A stretch of 64,000 nt of DNA from assembly GCF_010093535.1 (NCBI RefSeq), contig NW_022985184.1, positions 771,993-835,992 on the forward strand, read 5' to 3'. Each line of letters opens with the position of its first letter. The first letter of the stretch is position 1. Positions 10,636 to 21,441 of the stretch are shown here, piece by piece. The position numbers were made by a program, and so were the translations under genes. The stretch comes from Lindgomyces ingoldianus (taxonomy: Eukaryota > Ascomycota > Dothideomycetes > Pleosporales > Lindgomycetaceae). Below the pieces are notes generated by a model. That model made no database searches. It was not told the DNA's origin and saw nothing but the letters and a program-made list of their open reading frames with translations.

Positions 10636-12053
10636 GAGGATGGGAGAGGAAGGATGGTAGTACACTCTTTAAGATACCCTGTTTATGTTATTCCGTGTGT
10701 TGATGGCATTGGGATTGGCGTTTGTACGACTACGATATACGCATCACGCACGTTATGTTCCTTTATTGTCAAAACCTTCGTGATAGATTCTCTTCTGTGA
10801 TTTCTCCGATTCCCAATACTATGGTCAGGGATGTGGTACATGCCTCGCTTGCGACATCTTCACCCAAAACCTTAACCGCACTTCGGTGATGCAGGCAGCG
10901 GAATTTGGGGATGATCTTAAGCTATGTTATTAGGAAAGGGGGGTATGGGTTTGCATGCTAGGATCCATGGGTGCACAGCATAATTGTCTGTCCGTATAAT
11001 CGCGCCTTTCGATGTCACCGCATCTCCACAAAATCCCGGTCTTTCTCCAACATCATGGCTCTCTCTAAACCCGTCTATCCGGCTCCCATATCTTCATTCT
11101 CTTACAATCTGGACTATGCATATCGATCTTACATCTCTTACTCCGGTTAAGCTCACAAACTCTATCCTAGATATGTTCCATGGTATGTGCTGCATGGTGT
11201 AGCTAGTATCTAGACTGGTAGGACGTACCTTGGGGGCTGCATGATATTACTGAGAACTTTAGAGATGTTTGCTAACTAAGACAGGTAGGTGAATGATGGG
11301 TCAGGATCAGCTAACAATGATAATGGTAATGCACCTCAGGAAACACCAGAAATAGCAAGGAGCGTACGGCATGTACTCTCATAATGTGGAACATGATTAG
11401 GACCGAACCAACCTGTTAAATCTCTTGCTAGAATCCGAGATTGTCAGGAGGGGTGGGAATTTGAGTCCTTAATTACCGCCTCCTGTCAGGCAAGCACAAA
11501 CCTAAGTCAAAAACCCCCTCTTCCTAGCCCTAAAACTCGCTGAAAATAACTGTGCTTACTCCTCAGCATTTTCCAAATACTCCTCCATTCTCTACTAACC
11601 CCAATTGAGAAGTAGCAACACATCAATCATCAATCGCCTTTATAACAGAGCACCTAGACCGTTCTTAGGAATTTAATCTTTAGCAGCGCTCGCATGAAAT
11701 GAAAACAGCACTCGCCACCGTCTCCTGTACCCGTCAGATTGTCCTCGTTGCCCATCTAGTGACTAGAGCCCTCTTCGGGCGTTGTCTGGATCAAGAGCTT
11801 GCTCGTCTACGCAGGAACGACCTCTGGATTGTCCGCAAATAGGGCTAAGATAGTCGCCCCGAGGGGTCTGACACCGCCTGACTCTATGGCGTTCCTTACC
11901 TGGTGTTTAGGGATTCGTCGCGCATTCTGAAGAGTAACTTTGTTTCCAGGATGTTGGGGATATACTAGAAGCCAACGGGTACCTCATTATGTTTCTCTCA
12001 AGAACATGTGATACGCTAGCACAACTTCGGAACACTAGACTAGAGTTATTGGG
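10636..12053. other. Gene-free stretch
   Basis: 1.4 kb, AT-rich, with stops in all frames. Contains the 3' UTR of the PLAC8 gene and, at the right end, that of the minus-strand gene at 12054. No RNA gene or repeat recognised. Confidence 0.4.
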
Positions 12054-12824
12054 TCAGAAATTCAACGTCATAGCCTTGGAACCTATCCCATGGGGATTCC
12101 GAGTGGAAGCAGAAATCTTCGGCGTCTTTGGTCCCCAAACTCTAGCTCTTTTAGTCCTGTCCGGCCTGTGTATACTTTGCTTGCATCCCTTCTTGTCCCC
12201 ACTCCATTCGCAACATGTCCAAGCAAAGCCCTTCGGATATTCTACTCGATTATCGTCTGTATCTAGCTCACCCCAGATATTCTCATCCCACTCATCCCAT
12301 ATCGATGAATCATCCTTCAGTTCTAGTTCTCCTGAGATAATTGTTAGACTGGAAGAACTTACGGGTCGTTAGGGAAGTTTTGTACCTTCGTGCCAAACAC
12401 ACGATTCCGTATTGTTGTCTAAAACATCATATTCCGTCTCGCATTGGCCACACATCTCGTATCGTTGACGCGTGCATGCTCTCTTACGCTTCTGTCCCTG
12501 GGGGGCATCTAGAGGCTCGGATGCAGACGCGTCTGAGTATTCGGACTCTTCAATCCCCGCTTTATACTCCTCTCCCTCTTCATATCCATTGTCGGTGTTC
12601 TCTGCGAAGTCCGTCGTCTTCTTTCTTTCTTCCTTCTTCGGTTCTGTAGCTTTCTTTAACTCTCCTTTTCCGAGAAGAAGCGCGTTGCAGGCGAGTCTGA
12701 AAGCATCCTCGGAGTTTTGGCATATTTCGCGAAGAGTCAAGCGGAGGCGTTCGATACTACACGATTCGATTGCATTGTAGAGAAGAGTGTGTTCGGAGTC
12801 TACAGTAACTGTTGCGATCGGCAT
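12054..12824 (-). CDS. Fungal Cys-rich protein of unknown function (CxxC ... CC ... C type)
   Basis: Two exons on the minus strand, 12824-12386 and 12331-12054, giving 238 aa. The 54-bp intron (12332-12385) has GTACAA, a TCTAACAA branch site and CAG, and it joins CAC-GAA-G|GA-GAA. The N-terminal part is helical (ESCSIERLRLTLREICQ), followed by an acidic Lys/Glu linker. A basic patch then leads into MCGQCETEYDV, a CVWHEGELEL segment, and after an acidic stretch WTCCEWSGDKKGCKQ. The spacing of cysteines and histidines suggests one zinc-binding module split by the intron. I recall this arrangement (CxxC, CxxHPGEL, then W-x-CC and a final Cys) from uncharacterised ascomycete proteins; no function is known to me. 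The gene stands alone in a gene-poor region. Confidence 0.75.
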
Positions 12825-14647
12825 GCTCAAGGAACAAACAGGAAGTGGTGTAACCTGAATAGATTAACTAAGGAGCAAAGGGTGCTGCATGGCTAGTTTG
12901 AAGACCTATCCCCTGCCAAGGCGCTAGATTAGGGAGCTGGTAGGGGAGTTCGAGCCACAGGAATTGATGTGATACGCTCTATCACATTACCACTCTGAAG
13001 CATGTATTTTACGTACAAAAGGAAGCTGAAAATTAGGCGTAAGAAACGAACAAGTAGGACTAAGCTGTTTTAGATACTACTTTGTAGTGTAAACATGTTG
13101 TTCTGAATTAATAAGCAAAGAAGGTGCAGCAGCTAAGGCAATAGAAACCACGTGACTAACATAGAAACCTTTGCCTATGCGACCCACTTAGAAGTGTAGG
13201 ATAGAGAGGACGAACAAACATATAACAGGAACAGTTTCCTAGCGTTTCTGCCTCCTCGTAGCTACTCTTCTTTACTATAAATAGCTTCATTCTTGCTAAA
13301 TCAAAAAGTTGTTTCTGTACCTCTGTTACGGAGATGCTACAAACAAGGACTCAGAGAAGAGCGTTGATAAATTGTTATGTACAGTATCAGGTGGGCAATC
13401 AAGACGTTTCGTGGAGAAGAAAAGGGGGAGCTAGACAGGTTCTGGCAATATTTAGTGGCTTGGCTCGAGCGACAGCGCGAGGGTCACGCGCAAGCACGTG
13501 TTCAGTTTAGGGGGTTTATAAGTAAAGCTTCCCCAGAAGACCTTATACGCAGTTACCGTAACAATCTAACAATTAAATCTTAATATTTATAAACCTAATT
13601 CAAAAACAGACCTAATCAGAAAAGGATGCCTCAGCCTGTGATATAGAGGATGACGGTATGGGTCCCGAGATCAAAGCGAGTCTCTGTCTCTTTCCCGAGG
13701 GCTTGGTTGCCTCCGACCCTAAGGGTTAGTCTCTCTCTTTGCATCCTATCCTGTATTCCCTCTCTGTGCTTCGTACTCCATGCTCGATACCTTTCACAGC
13801 ACTTAAAAGCATAGTATCAAGTATCAAAGATTACAGTAGAGAAGTATTGAAATATAATTCGGAAGGTAGCTAGAACAAGTAGAATATATAACTCTTCTAC
13901 TAGCTATAGTAGCTGAGGCTGTAAATCATAGTGACTTGGGAATCTCGAAGCTAACAGGGGGCGGGTGACTAATGATGAGGCAGACAGGAAAGCTTTCCGG
14001 TCATAGTAGAGGCTTGAGGACCGAGATGGATTTCACTGCCCGCCGAAAATCTCCCCAATCCCCAGAGACTCCAGTGCGGGATCATACATTCGAGATGGCG
14101 ATGTGGGTGACCTAGCCGACGACCTTGGCTTCGACAAAGAATATTGATACCGACCCCGACTCCACGAACGCCGCTTTCTTCCCCGTCCTCTCATAATACT
14201 CACCCTAACACACTTCTTTGGGTATTCCTTTTCTTGCGTAGTTTTGGCAATTTCTGATGTTAGTGATTGAAAGGGTTTCCAGCGCCTTTCGAGCGGTTCC
14301 TAGTGGGTTTCCTACGGGTCGAAAAGGATTTGAATACGCTTTCAGAGACGGTCTCGAAACGACACTGAATGGGGGTCGGCGGCGCCCCTAGGGAGCTTTC
14401 CACATCACACTACTTACCCGCACTGTGTGCAAAAGAAGGCCGATTCTACATACTGCAAGGGCATATGAGGATCCAGGCTTTGATCACAGAAACAGATGCG
14501 TACGCTTTTTCTCATTTTTGCTTTTGATCTCTATTTCCTCCTTCGCCGCGTCCTCACAGTGCCTTAAATTTGCCCTTTCCATAAGCCTGCTTCCATTTGA
14601 GATGAAGCGAATATTTCCTTTAGGCTATAAGGCTATGGCATATTCCG
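12825..14647. other. Gene-free stretch
   Basis: 1.8 kb of AT-rich sequence that includes the promoter of the minus-strand gene at 12824. CACGTG sites occur at 13149-13154 and near 13495. A short open frame at 13377-13583 has no recognisable features. A GC-richer patch lies at about 14280-14400. No gene, RNA or intact repeat is recognised. Confidence 0.4.
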
Positions 14648-16558
14648 CTATGTCGTAGTGGTGCGTTGTGGTTCGATGATCGTTCCTCCAAAGACCTCTT
14701 CGATGTCCTTGAAAAGGTGGTGAATCGGGATCATATATCCCACTTTACTTGGGCTTTGACCAAATACAAGCCCTACCCAGCGAGCATCCTCATTCACTCC
14801 GTAAGAGCGGTCAAGGAAGACCACGCTACCGGAGTCACCGGCTTTTGCTGTTAAGTCTGATTTTTTGTCCTTGTTCACGATGGCCCAGCTATAGGCCGGT
14901 GAGGACCCAGAGAGGTCGTATTCCTCGGCGACCTTGCAGGTTGTGAATTTGTTCAAGATCGAGTATGTACCATTAAGTTCCCCGAAGATCCATCCACTTG
15001 TACGCCCACGATACGCAACTAGATGTGCTTCATTGCGATCAAGAACCTCATACGCATTGGCATCTTGCCCCACGGTGAGCCGAGTTTTGCCCTCCTTCAG
15101 GTGGGGTCCACCCAAAGTGTTCTGGACAGTTCGACCTGAGTCTAGGGTTATAACCGCCCAATCCATAAGCCAAGGCAGAACCCTGCCCCTTCGTTCTACT
15201 GGCCGGGGTGGCTGAGGGTTTTCGTGCCCGTCCCTTGTGCGTCTTCCAGACGCTGCCGCTAACTGGCCAAGGACCCTGTTACAGTCATAGACTGTATCCA
15301 TGTCTGAATGGAGGGTTTTCAGTGCCTCCTCTGCCGCATTGAGCTTATTTAATAGGCTATTAGAGTCTTCTTGAAGCCAGGTTGGCTTTTCGCCTGCCTG
15401 GAGGAGGTCGAATTTTTCTTTTAGCCCTTTCGGACCGTCGATACGGTCTTTCCAGAATTTTTTTTCTTTCGTGATGGTGGAAATCCACAATCGGTGATCT
15501 TCGTCGGCTGGACTCGAGATGACAGTGGGATTGGAGAGTAAGAGTTGGTTGTTGGGATAAATTGGATTGTGTTCGCCGTTGACTAGATTCAGGCTTAGAG
15601 TGTGCATGTGTAAACAATATATGGGGAGTTTACTTTGCTCAAGGTCCTTACCCACTACTACGTGGTGGTTTGTGAGGGCAAAGGCTCTGACGCCGGCCTG
15701 AGTCTCAATTTTAATTTGTCCCCCAAGGGTTCCACTCCCTAATCCGGAGGAGATGGATGCTCCTGGGAGAACGGGATCCTCGTATGCGGTTGTAGTCACC
15801 ATGTGGTCGTCCATGACCTCGTAGGCTTTGGAGTAGAGGAGTTCGATACAAAATCGCCCATGTGTAAGTGATCTCAATTCAGCAAGACCAATAGTCCACC
15901 AAAAATCTTCATCGGCATCTGGTGATCCAATAACCATGGTGGCAGGGCAGTCCTCTCTACACTCACTTCCCCCTCGGCGAAGAAAGTCAAGCGTCTGCCA
16001 GGTGCACTTCTTCTGGTCTTGAAAATAGGAGAGGCGGTCTACTATTGTGGTCGATATGTCCTCCCATAGTGTTATCAAATCGCGCTCGCTTGGGTGGATA
16101 GCAAAAGTGAATCCACCATAGAGTGCGGCGTTAGTGATGAGTTCGATTAGATAGTGGACTCCTTTTGTATTGCAGTAATTCGCAATGTCTAGCACACACC
16201 GCGAAGAGACATCTGTGTCAATGCTTGGTAACTTAGTTAAGAACACTAACGTGATGAATTTATCGGGTTCCCGTTCCCCCTCGTGGTGGCGAATGGCGAG
16301 AAACCTGTCTACCACTTCGATTTGTCCTCGTTCGAGAATTTCTGCGCAGTGCTGGAACAGTTCTATCCGTTCGCGAATGTAGTTGGACGCATTAACAACA
16401 GTGGTCTGCACAGGGAGGGACGGAAGCTTCGGGTATCCAAAACGCAGGGGAGAGTAGCGTATGTCGACTTCGATGTGAGTGTTTCTTTGTAGCGGCTCCA
16501 TACCTGTTCGTTCGGGATGTGTTCGAGGGGGTGTGTCTTCTGCATAGGAGGGAGTCAT
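14648..16558 (-). CDS. Intracellular trypsin-like serine protease with unknown N-terminal domain
   Basis: Single exon, 636 aa, ATG at 16558. No signal peptide or membrane segment is visible, so the protein is probably cytosolic or nuclear. Residues about 270-620 have the order of a chymotrypsin/trypsin-fold protease: the His motif ALTNHHVVV (catalytic His likely 299), the Asp in LMDWAVITL (D466) and the nucleophile in KAGDSGSVVF (S576). Between His and Asp lies an extra Lys/Glu-rich segment (about 365-430) with coiled-coil character. Residues 1-265 form a conserved-looking domain I cannot name. Such leaderless proteases occur in filamentous fungi, sometimes near or fused to NLR-type genes. 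All catalytic residues are present, so it should be active. It is isolated between gene-poor stretches. Confidence 0.82.
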   Translation of the reverse strand: MTPSYAEDTPPRTHPERTGMEPLQRNTHIEVDIRYSPLRFGYPKLPSLPVQTTVVNASNYIRERIELFQHCAEILERGQIEVVDRFLAIRHHEGEREPDKFITLVFLTKLPSIDTDVSSRCVLDIANYCNTKGVHYLIELITNAALYGGFTFAIHPSERDLITLWEDISTTIVDRLSYFQDQKKCTWQTLDFLRRGGSECREDCPATMVIGSPDADEDFWWTIGLAELRSLTHGRFCIELLYSKAYEVMDDHMVTTTAYEDPVLPGASISSGLGSGTLGGQIKIETQAGVRAFALTNHHVVVGKDLEQSKLPIYCLHMHTLSLNLVNGEHNPIYPNNQLLLSNPTVISSPADEDHRLWISTITKEKKFWKDRIDGPKGLKEKFDLLQAGEKPTWLQEDSNSLLNKLNAAEEALKTLHSDMDTVYDCNRVLGQLAAASGRRTRDGHENPQPPRPVERRGRVLPWLMDWAVITLDSGRTVQNTLGGPHLKEGKTRLTVGQDANAYEVLDRNEAHLVAYRGRTSGWIFGELNGTYSILNKFTTCKVAEEYDLSGSSPAYSWAIVNKDKKSDLTAKAGDSGSVVFLDRSYGVNEDARWVGLVFGQSPSKVGYMIPIHHLFKDIEEVFGGTIIEPQRTTTT

Positions 16559-19500
16559 ACCACGAGAATATTGTCGATGGTGGCGTGGCCGAGGCGCGAT
16601 TTTATAGAGGGAACTAAGTGATTTAGCTCCTCGAATTACATTGTGTGCATTGTTTTGTGTAGCGAGCCGTTATTACCCTTGAGGTCGAAGGGATTTATTC
16701 ATCATGGGATCCATGGTTTGACAGGGCAAGAGACAGCGAAGACCAGAGTACACACGAGAGGGATGGTTGACGGGGTGTAAGTGTGCAACTGTTGAGAGGC
16801 GATGCAAACGACAACGCGAAAGACACAACGAAGGCTGGAGTATGCATGGAAGGGAACATCTAGAATGGTAAGCATCTCCGTTAGAAGGAAACTGCATCCC
16901 AGAATCCGTTTTGCCAGGCATCCTCCACACATACTACAAACTAAAACTTGGAAAGTAGGAACCCTGGATAGAACCCCGAATGTGTTTCCTTTCCCCCAGG
17001 GCCGAGCCCTCACTGAAAAAAAACCCGGTCTGTAAAGTGAAACCCGAAATTATATAGAATTCTAGGTAGATTAAAAGACCCCGCAGCTATATGGTGAATT
17101 GTGTATGCAGCAAATATTTTCAGAAAAGCAAACAGGATGTTCGTAACTTCCTTTGGATATTCTCATATAGATTGAACGGGTCTCCACGTCCACTCCTATT
17201 CGTGTGCCATCGTGCATAAGACGTCCTAATGGCTATTTAGTCGTTACTATCCATGTAAAATCGGCTGCTAATCGAAAGGATGTAGTTTAACATTGGTTGT
17301 GCGAAGGGTCATGAGACAATGGCCACTTCCGTATGCGTGATGGAGCCGGCTGTCTAGAATAATGGAACCAACGATCGTGGGCGATGAGGCAAGTTCATTT
17401 ATTCTCTCAAAGTTTTACAAAACAGGGCCCTATCGATACACTGTGGTGATGCTAGTTAGTCACCTTAATTATTTAGATACATTTGATTGCCACAAATGTT
17501 GAGTAGGGGTAGGCTGTTCAGTTTAGACTGCGAAAGAGACTGGGGAAGGGACCCTCCGATCATAATTGAATGCTGTAAGCACACTATGGAGTATGGTTGG
17601 TCGATATTGTTGGGCGATGTTAAACTGCGGTTGGAGTCTCACTGTATCACACGTTCCTAGGTTTCTGGGAATGGCATTCCACGGGCTTACTACGATTCCA
17701 CGTGTCGGCCTCCCGAGGTCGGGATCCAGTTGTGGTCCAGCAGGATTTGGAAATGCCTAAATCATATTGCAACAAGACGGTTGGGTTGACCCAACATCTT
17801 CCAAGAGTAGCTCTTCTCCGCCATGTCCGTTAGAGATTAAAGTATTGGGGGCGATAGAGCCTCCCTACAGGTTTTAACTAAGGCGAAAGTCGTTAGACTT
17901 ATCAGGCCCTTGCCTTCCTGCTTTGTGTCAACTGAAGCGCCGATTGCGCATCGGGGAAGATCCTTATCTTCGAGGCATATTTTGGGGAAGCATATATTCC
18001 TGTAACGAAACTGAGCCTAGTGCGAGCTTGCCGCCTTCTCTGCTTGTGGCGGCGAGATCTAGTGTCAAACCGTACTCATTACAGTTAGATATCACTCATA
18101 ACTATGCCGACGGAGTTCAACCAATTCACCATTTGCATTGGCTTTAGTCCACTGCTTTAAACTAGGGAAAATATTTTTTCTGGCGCTTTTTCCAGCTCTA
18201 TTTGTAATTATCCTCTTCCAGATTATGTCTACAACACCGCGTGTATGTCACCCACCAAATAAAGTCGGTTCGAAGTTCAATCTTGGCGTATTGCAAGGCT
18301 AATACCGCTCGGGCGTCTTAGGATGACACTTATTCGGTTTTTGATGGCTCCTTGGTATAGCTGCCTGCTTGGGAGATATATCTTCAGTCCTTACAACCTT
18401 CTGAGCATCTTACTTGCTCATGCAATCTATTATGTTGCTTTGCCCACTGCCTGTTTTCCAACGCTCAATCTCTGAGCACTCCAACTGCCATTCATTCAGA
18501 GCTTCAAATGATGATGTTGCGTAAAAATAGTAAAGGGCAAAGGGCTGATTGACGATATCAATACTGATGGTCACTCTCTCGAACCGGCTGGCAACCTTCA
18601 AACGTGCGCTTGAACTGAATTCGGACTACCAATTCACGCACGAGAAGAATCATGAGATGAGAAAAGTTAAGTAAGAGTGTGATCTTCCCCGAGGCCCTAA
18701 TGTTGAATTAAGCTCTCGCTTGGTCACATGCATCATCCTCCCATGAGACTCTACCACCTGCCTCATACGTGCGATTCTACCAAACATCTTCCAAAGGACA
18801 CAATGCCAGATTAGGCCCTGACTCAGCTACGAACTTTCCCTTCGCATGCAATTCCTTTACATACCTCGCATGCGATCCCACTGCAACAACACCGTCTTCT
18901 CCATTCTAGAGAAAGCTACTCATTTAGCCTACATTCTCTAGAGGCCATGGCCTGTACAAGCCTATTTCTTAACTAATCTTCCTCTTTGCTTGTGCTTCAA
19001 GAGATGCTAACACTCTGCCCATCTCTCGGAGTCTTATTCTCAGCACCCGTACTAAGAAAGAATCTCTTATATTCAGTGGGTAGAGCTTTATTTAAGTGTA
19101 ATAAGGCGAGAGGTAGAGAAGTTTGAGTACTTAGCGCCAACTAACAGTTTGGAATTAACCATTAAGCTGCACATTAAGCACTTTTCATTTTATCATGATG
19201 ATACACAAATATAGCTCTAAGCCTATGCCACTCTTTGCTATGCCATTTGGATTTGACATAGAAGAGGAGTAGGCAAGTTAGCGGCGGAAGAATCTTGGTG
19301 GTTGGGAGAGTAGCTATGGGGCTGATGTGGGAAGGAGCATGGTCACTAAGCTATACACCGACAATAAAATAAGATGCTGGGGTGCTTTGCAAAAAAAAAA
19401 AAAACTTGATAACAGAAGACCGAAGACCTAACAGCCTGAGGATTGATAACCTCCCAAGTGTTAAGCTGCCTAGGCACGCTGTTAAACAAGAACAACGGGC

Positions 19501-20572
19501 AAGGTTGGCTATTTGGTGTATACTGCTATTAGGTCATCTTGATGTTTATAGAGACAGCATGTAAAATGGTAACAGTTGATAATAAAGGAAAAGGGTAAAC
19601 CGCGTTGAAGAGCTATGGTGTGGAAGAGTAGGTTAAGAGGGCACAAGACCTGGCACACAGGGAATGAATTTTGCCTCCGGTCTAGGTACACGCCTAGCGA
19701 CTACCTCTGCAAATTCTGCGACGCAGGGCAGCGTACAGTTCATATTCACCAACAATGTAAGAGCTTGTTAGCAAAACCAAGATAGGCAACCTTTGGTACC
19801 TTTGCACCGAAGGAAGGCAACAACCCAAGACACCAACGCCACTATGGCATCGTTATACTGTCATCACTGCCGATTTTCTTATTGAGCATCATATAGCCAC
19901 TACTTTCAGTTCGTCGATTTAATTCATCTAAGGCAATGTTTACGCGCACTTCTAGCTACCAAAACACGACCCCCATTAGAGTTTCTATTAAGGTTAACAT
20001 ATTCAATAGCGGTTGCTAGCCCATGTCTTTTTTGGACTTTACATTCTTAAATATAAGCACTGGGTTAGAGGCCATTTTTAGCCTCCTATCGCCTGCAACC
20101 GATTCTTTAGTGGTACAAATTGGTATTCTTAGCTAGAAGGAAAACACTTGCTCATGGCTATATACCGCTAGAAATTCGCTAAGAAGCTTTTTTAACAGAA
20201 ACAAATGTCGACTTGGGCAGAAAACAGGACATCAGCGACAGCAATAGAAACCCTTTGGATGCCCAGGAACGCTTTCTATGCTAGTATCAAGGTGAAAGCT
20301 GTGGACAGTGCAAGGGTAAGAGGTATGAATGTATAGTTCAAGAATGGGTTGGATATATAGATGCCTGTTAAAGTTCACGTATGCGTCGAAAGGGATCTCT
20401 CTGATCAAATCGAAAGATTGCGAATCACTCTCTAGCTAGACATTTTGAAGTGCCGCAGGAGATTGATAAACCTAGGGAATTCTTAGGGTCGAGATACACG
20501 CATTTAAAAATTACCAACGTGTAGATTAATATGTAGCTTGCAAGTCCTTTCTAGTTGTGTCTAGATAGACAC
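16559..20572. other. 4-kb gene desert with decayed sequence
   Basis: No open frame in this stretch gives a recognisable protein. The region is AT-rich with many stops. It includes an A14-type homopolymer at about 19390-19405 and, at about 19640-19760 on the plus strand, a short cysteine/histidine peptide reminiscent of a non-LTR retrotransposon tail. Probably a graveyard of old insertions. Confidence 0.45.
19636..19770 (+). mobile_element. Possible non-LTR retrotransposon C-terminal fragment (very degraded)
   Basis: One plus-strand frame reads WHTGNEF, a gap, LCKFCDAGQRTVHIHQQC and a basic end. The C-x2-C-x8-H-x-H-x3-C spacing recalls the zinc-knuckle after the RNase H region in fungal LINE elements. 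The frame is short and has a stop on each side. This is inference from one motif; an unrelated coincidence is possible. Confidence 0.2.
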
Positions 20573-21377
20573 TCATTCCTTTAGGTCGAATGGCCAAATC
20601 TCTCCAAGATCTGCTTCGTCTCTGATCAGCTCATCATCATCTGAATGGTCATTCCCCAGCACCTCCTGCAGCATCCCGCCGAAAATTTCCTTATGGGCCG
20701 AGCCAGTTGCTTCCCTGTCGTCTGGAGGATCCCCAACCATCAGATGCAGTGTAGAGCAGACTGGACAAACTATGTCTCAGCTGGTGTGCTGCTTCAAAAA
20801 GCTTGTAATCTTTTCGATAGACGGCATATTCTTCGGGGTTAAGTGAAGGAAATAGACACGATTCCGCAAGACCAAGTGCCTTCCAGCGCCGCGAAGTCTG
20901 GATCAGCTTATCGCGAAAGGCGATAGTGCCGTCTACCCAGGACCGGTAGCAATAGCGAAAGGGCCGGAAGAAAGCTTCCTCCGTTAATCTAGGTTCTGAC
21001 AGCTTCGGGACGAGAAATTGAGCGCAGATGTTATATGCTTTTACACATGCCTCGCTTTTGGGCTCGATTTGATCTTCGCATGAAGGATCAGGAATAGGTT
21101 GAGCAAAGTCTAGTACTTCATCTGCATACTAAAATGCCAGCTCAATGCTAGACGATTGCCAGTCGATAATGGTGGTGACGATGGTGGGGTCATCTTCTGA
21201 GACAAAATGGCTCCCTTTATGCAAACCAGGGTAAGCCTTGTCAGCGACCGGCCCTGTGTAGCGGGGACCGAGTTCTGAATGAAGCGTTGTCACGAGAAAG
21301 GGTAAGAGGGCTGCATGTGAATGTACAAATCGTATGAATATTTGGCCTTTCGCTTGCGAATAGGGGAATTGCCACAA
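20573..21377 (-). pseudogene. APH-family phosphotransferase pseudogene (aminoglycoside phosphotransferase-like)
   Basis: Reading the minus strand, a frame from about 21377 contains HKGSHFVSEDDPTIVTTIIDWQSSSIEL. This corresponds to the catalytic loop and the IIDW (DFG-like) metal-binding segment of fungal APH-type kinases. It is stopped by TAG at 21129-21131, where family members I recall have Trp. The frame then continues, rich in conserved-looking sequence (YADEVLDFAQPIPDP), to about 20740, where a one-base shift is needed. It ends with EADLGEIWPFDLKE and TGA at 20573-20575. The N-terminal lobe is missing. The TGG-to-TAG change equals CpA-to-TpA on the plus strand, as RIP would give. The catalytic Asp of the HGD motif is not recognisable (HKGS instead). 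Lies just downstream of the J-protein gene on the same strand. Confidence 0.75.
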
Positions 21378-21441
21378 TTATTCTAACCAGGGGTATCTTC
21401 AAAGACTCGTGCAAGTCGTAAAGCCATAAGTCATGACAAGT

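Noticed and set aside
12950..12962. GTTCGAGCC resembling a tRNA B box
   Set aside because: No A box at the right distance and no cloverleaf pairing. The same holds for GGTTCGAA near 18266.
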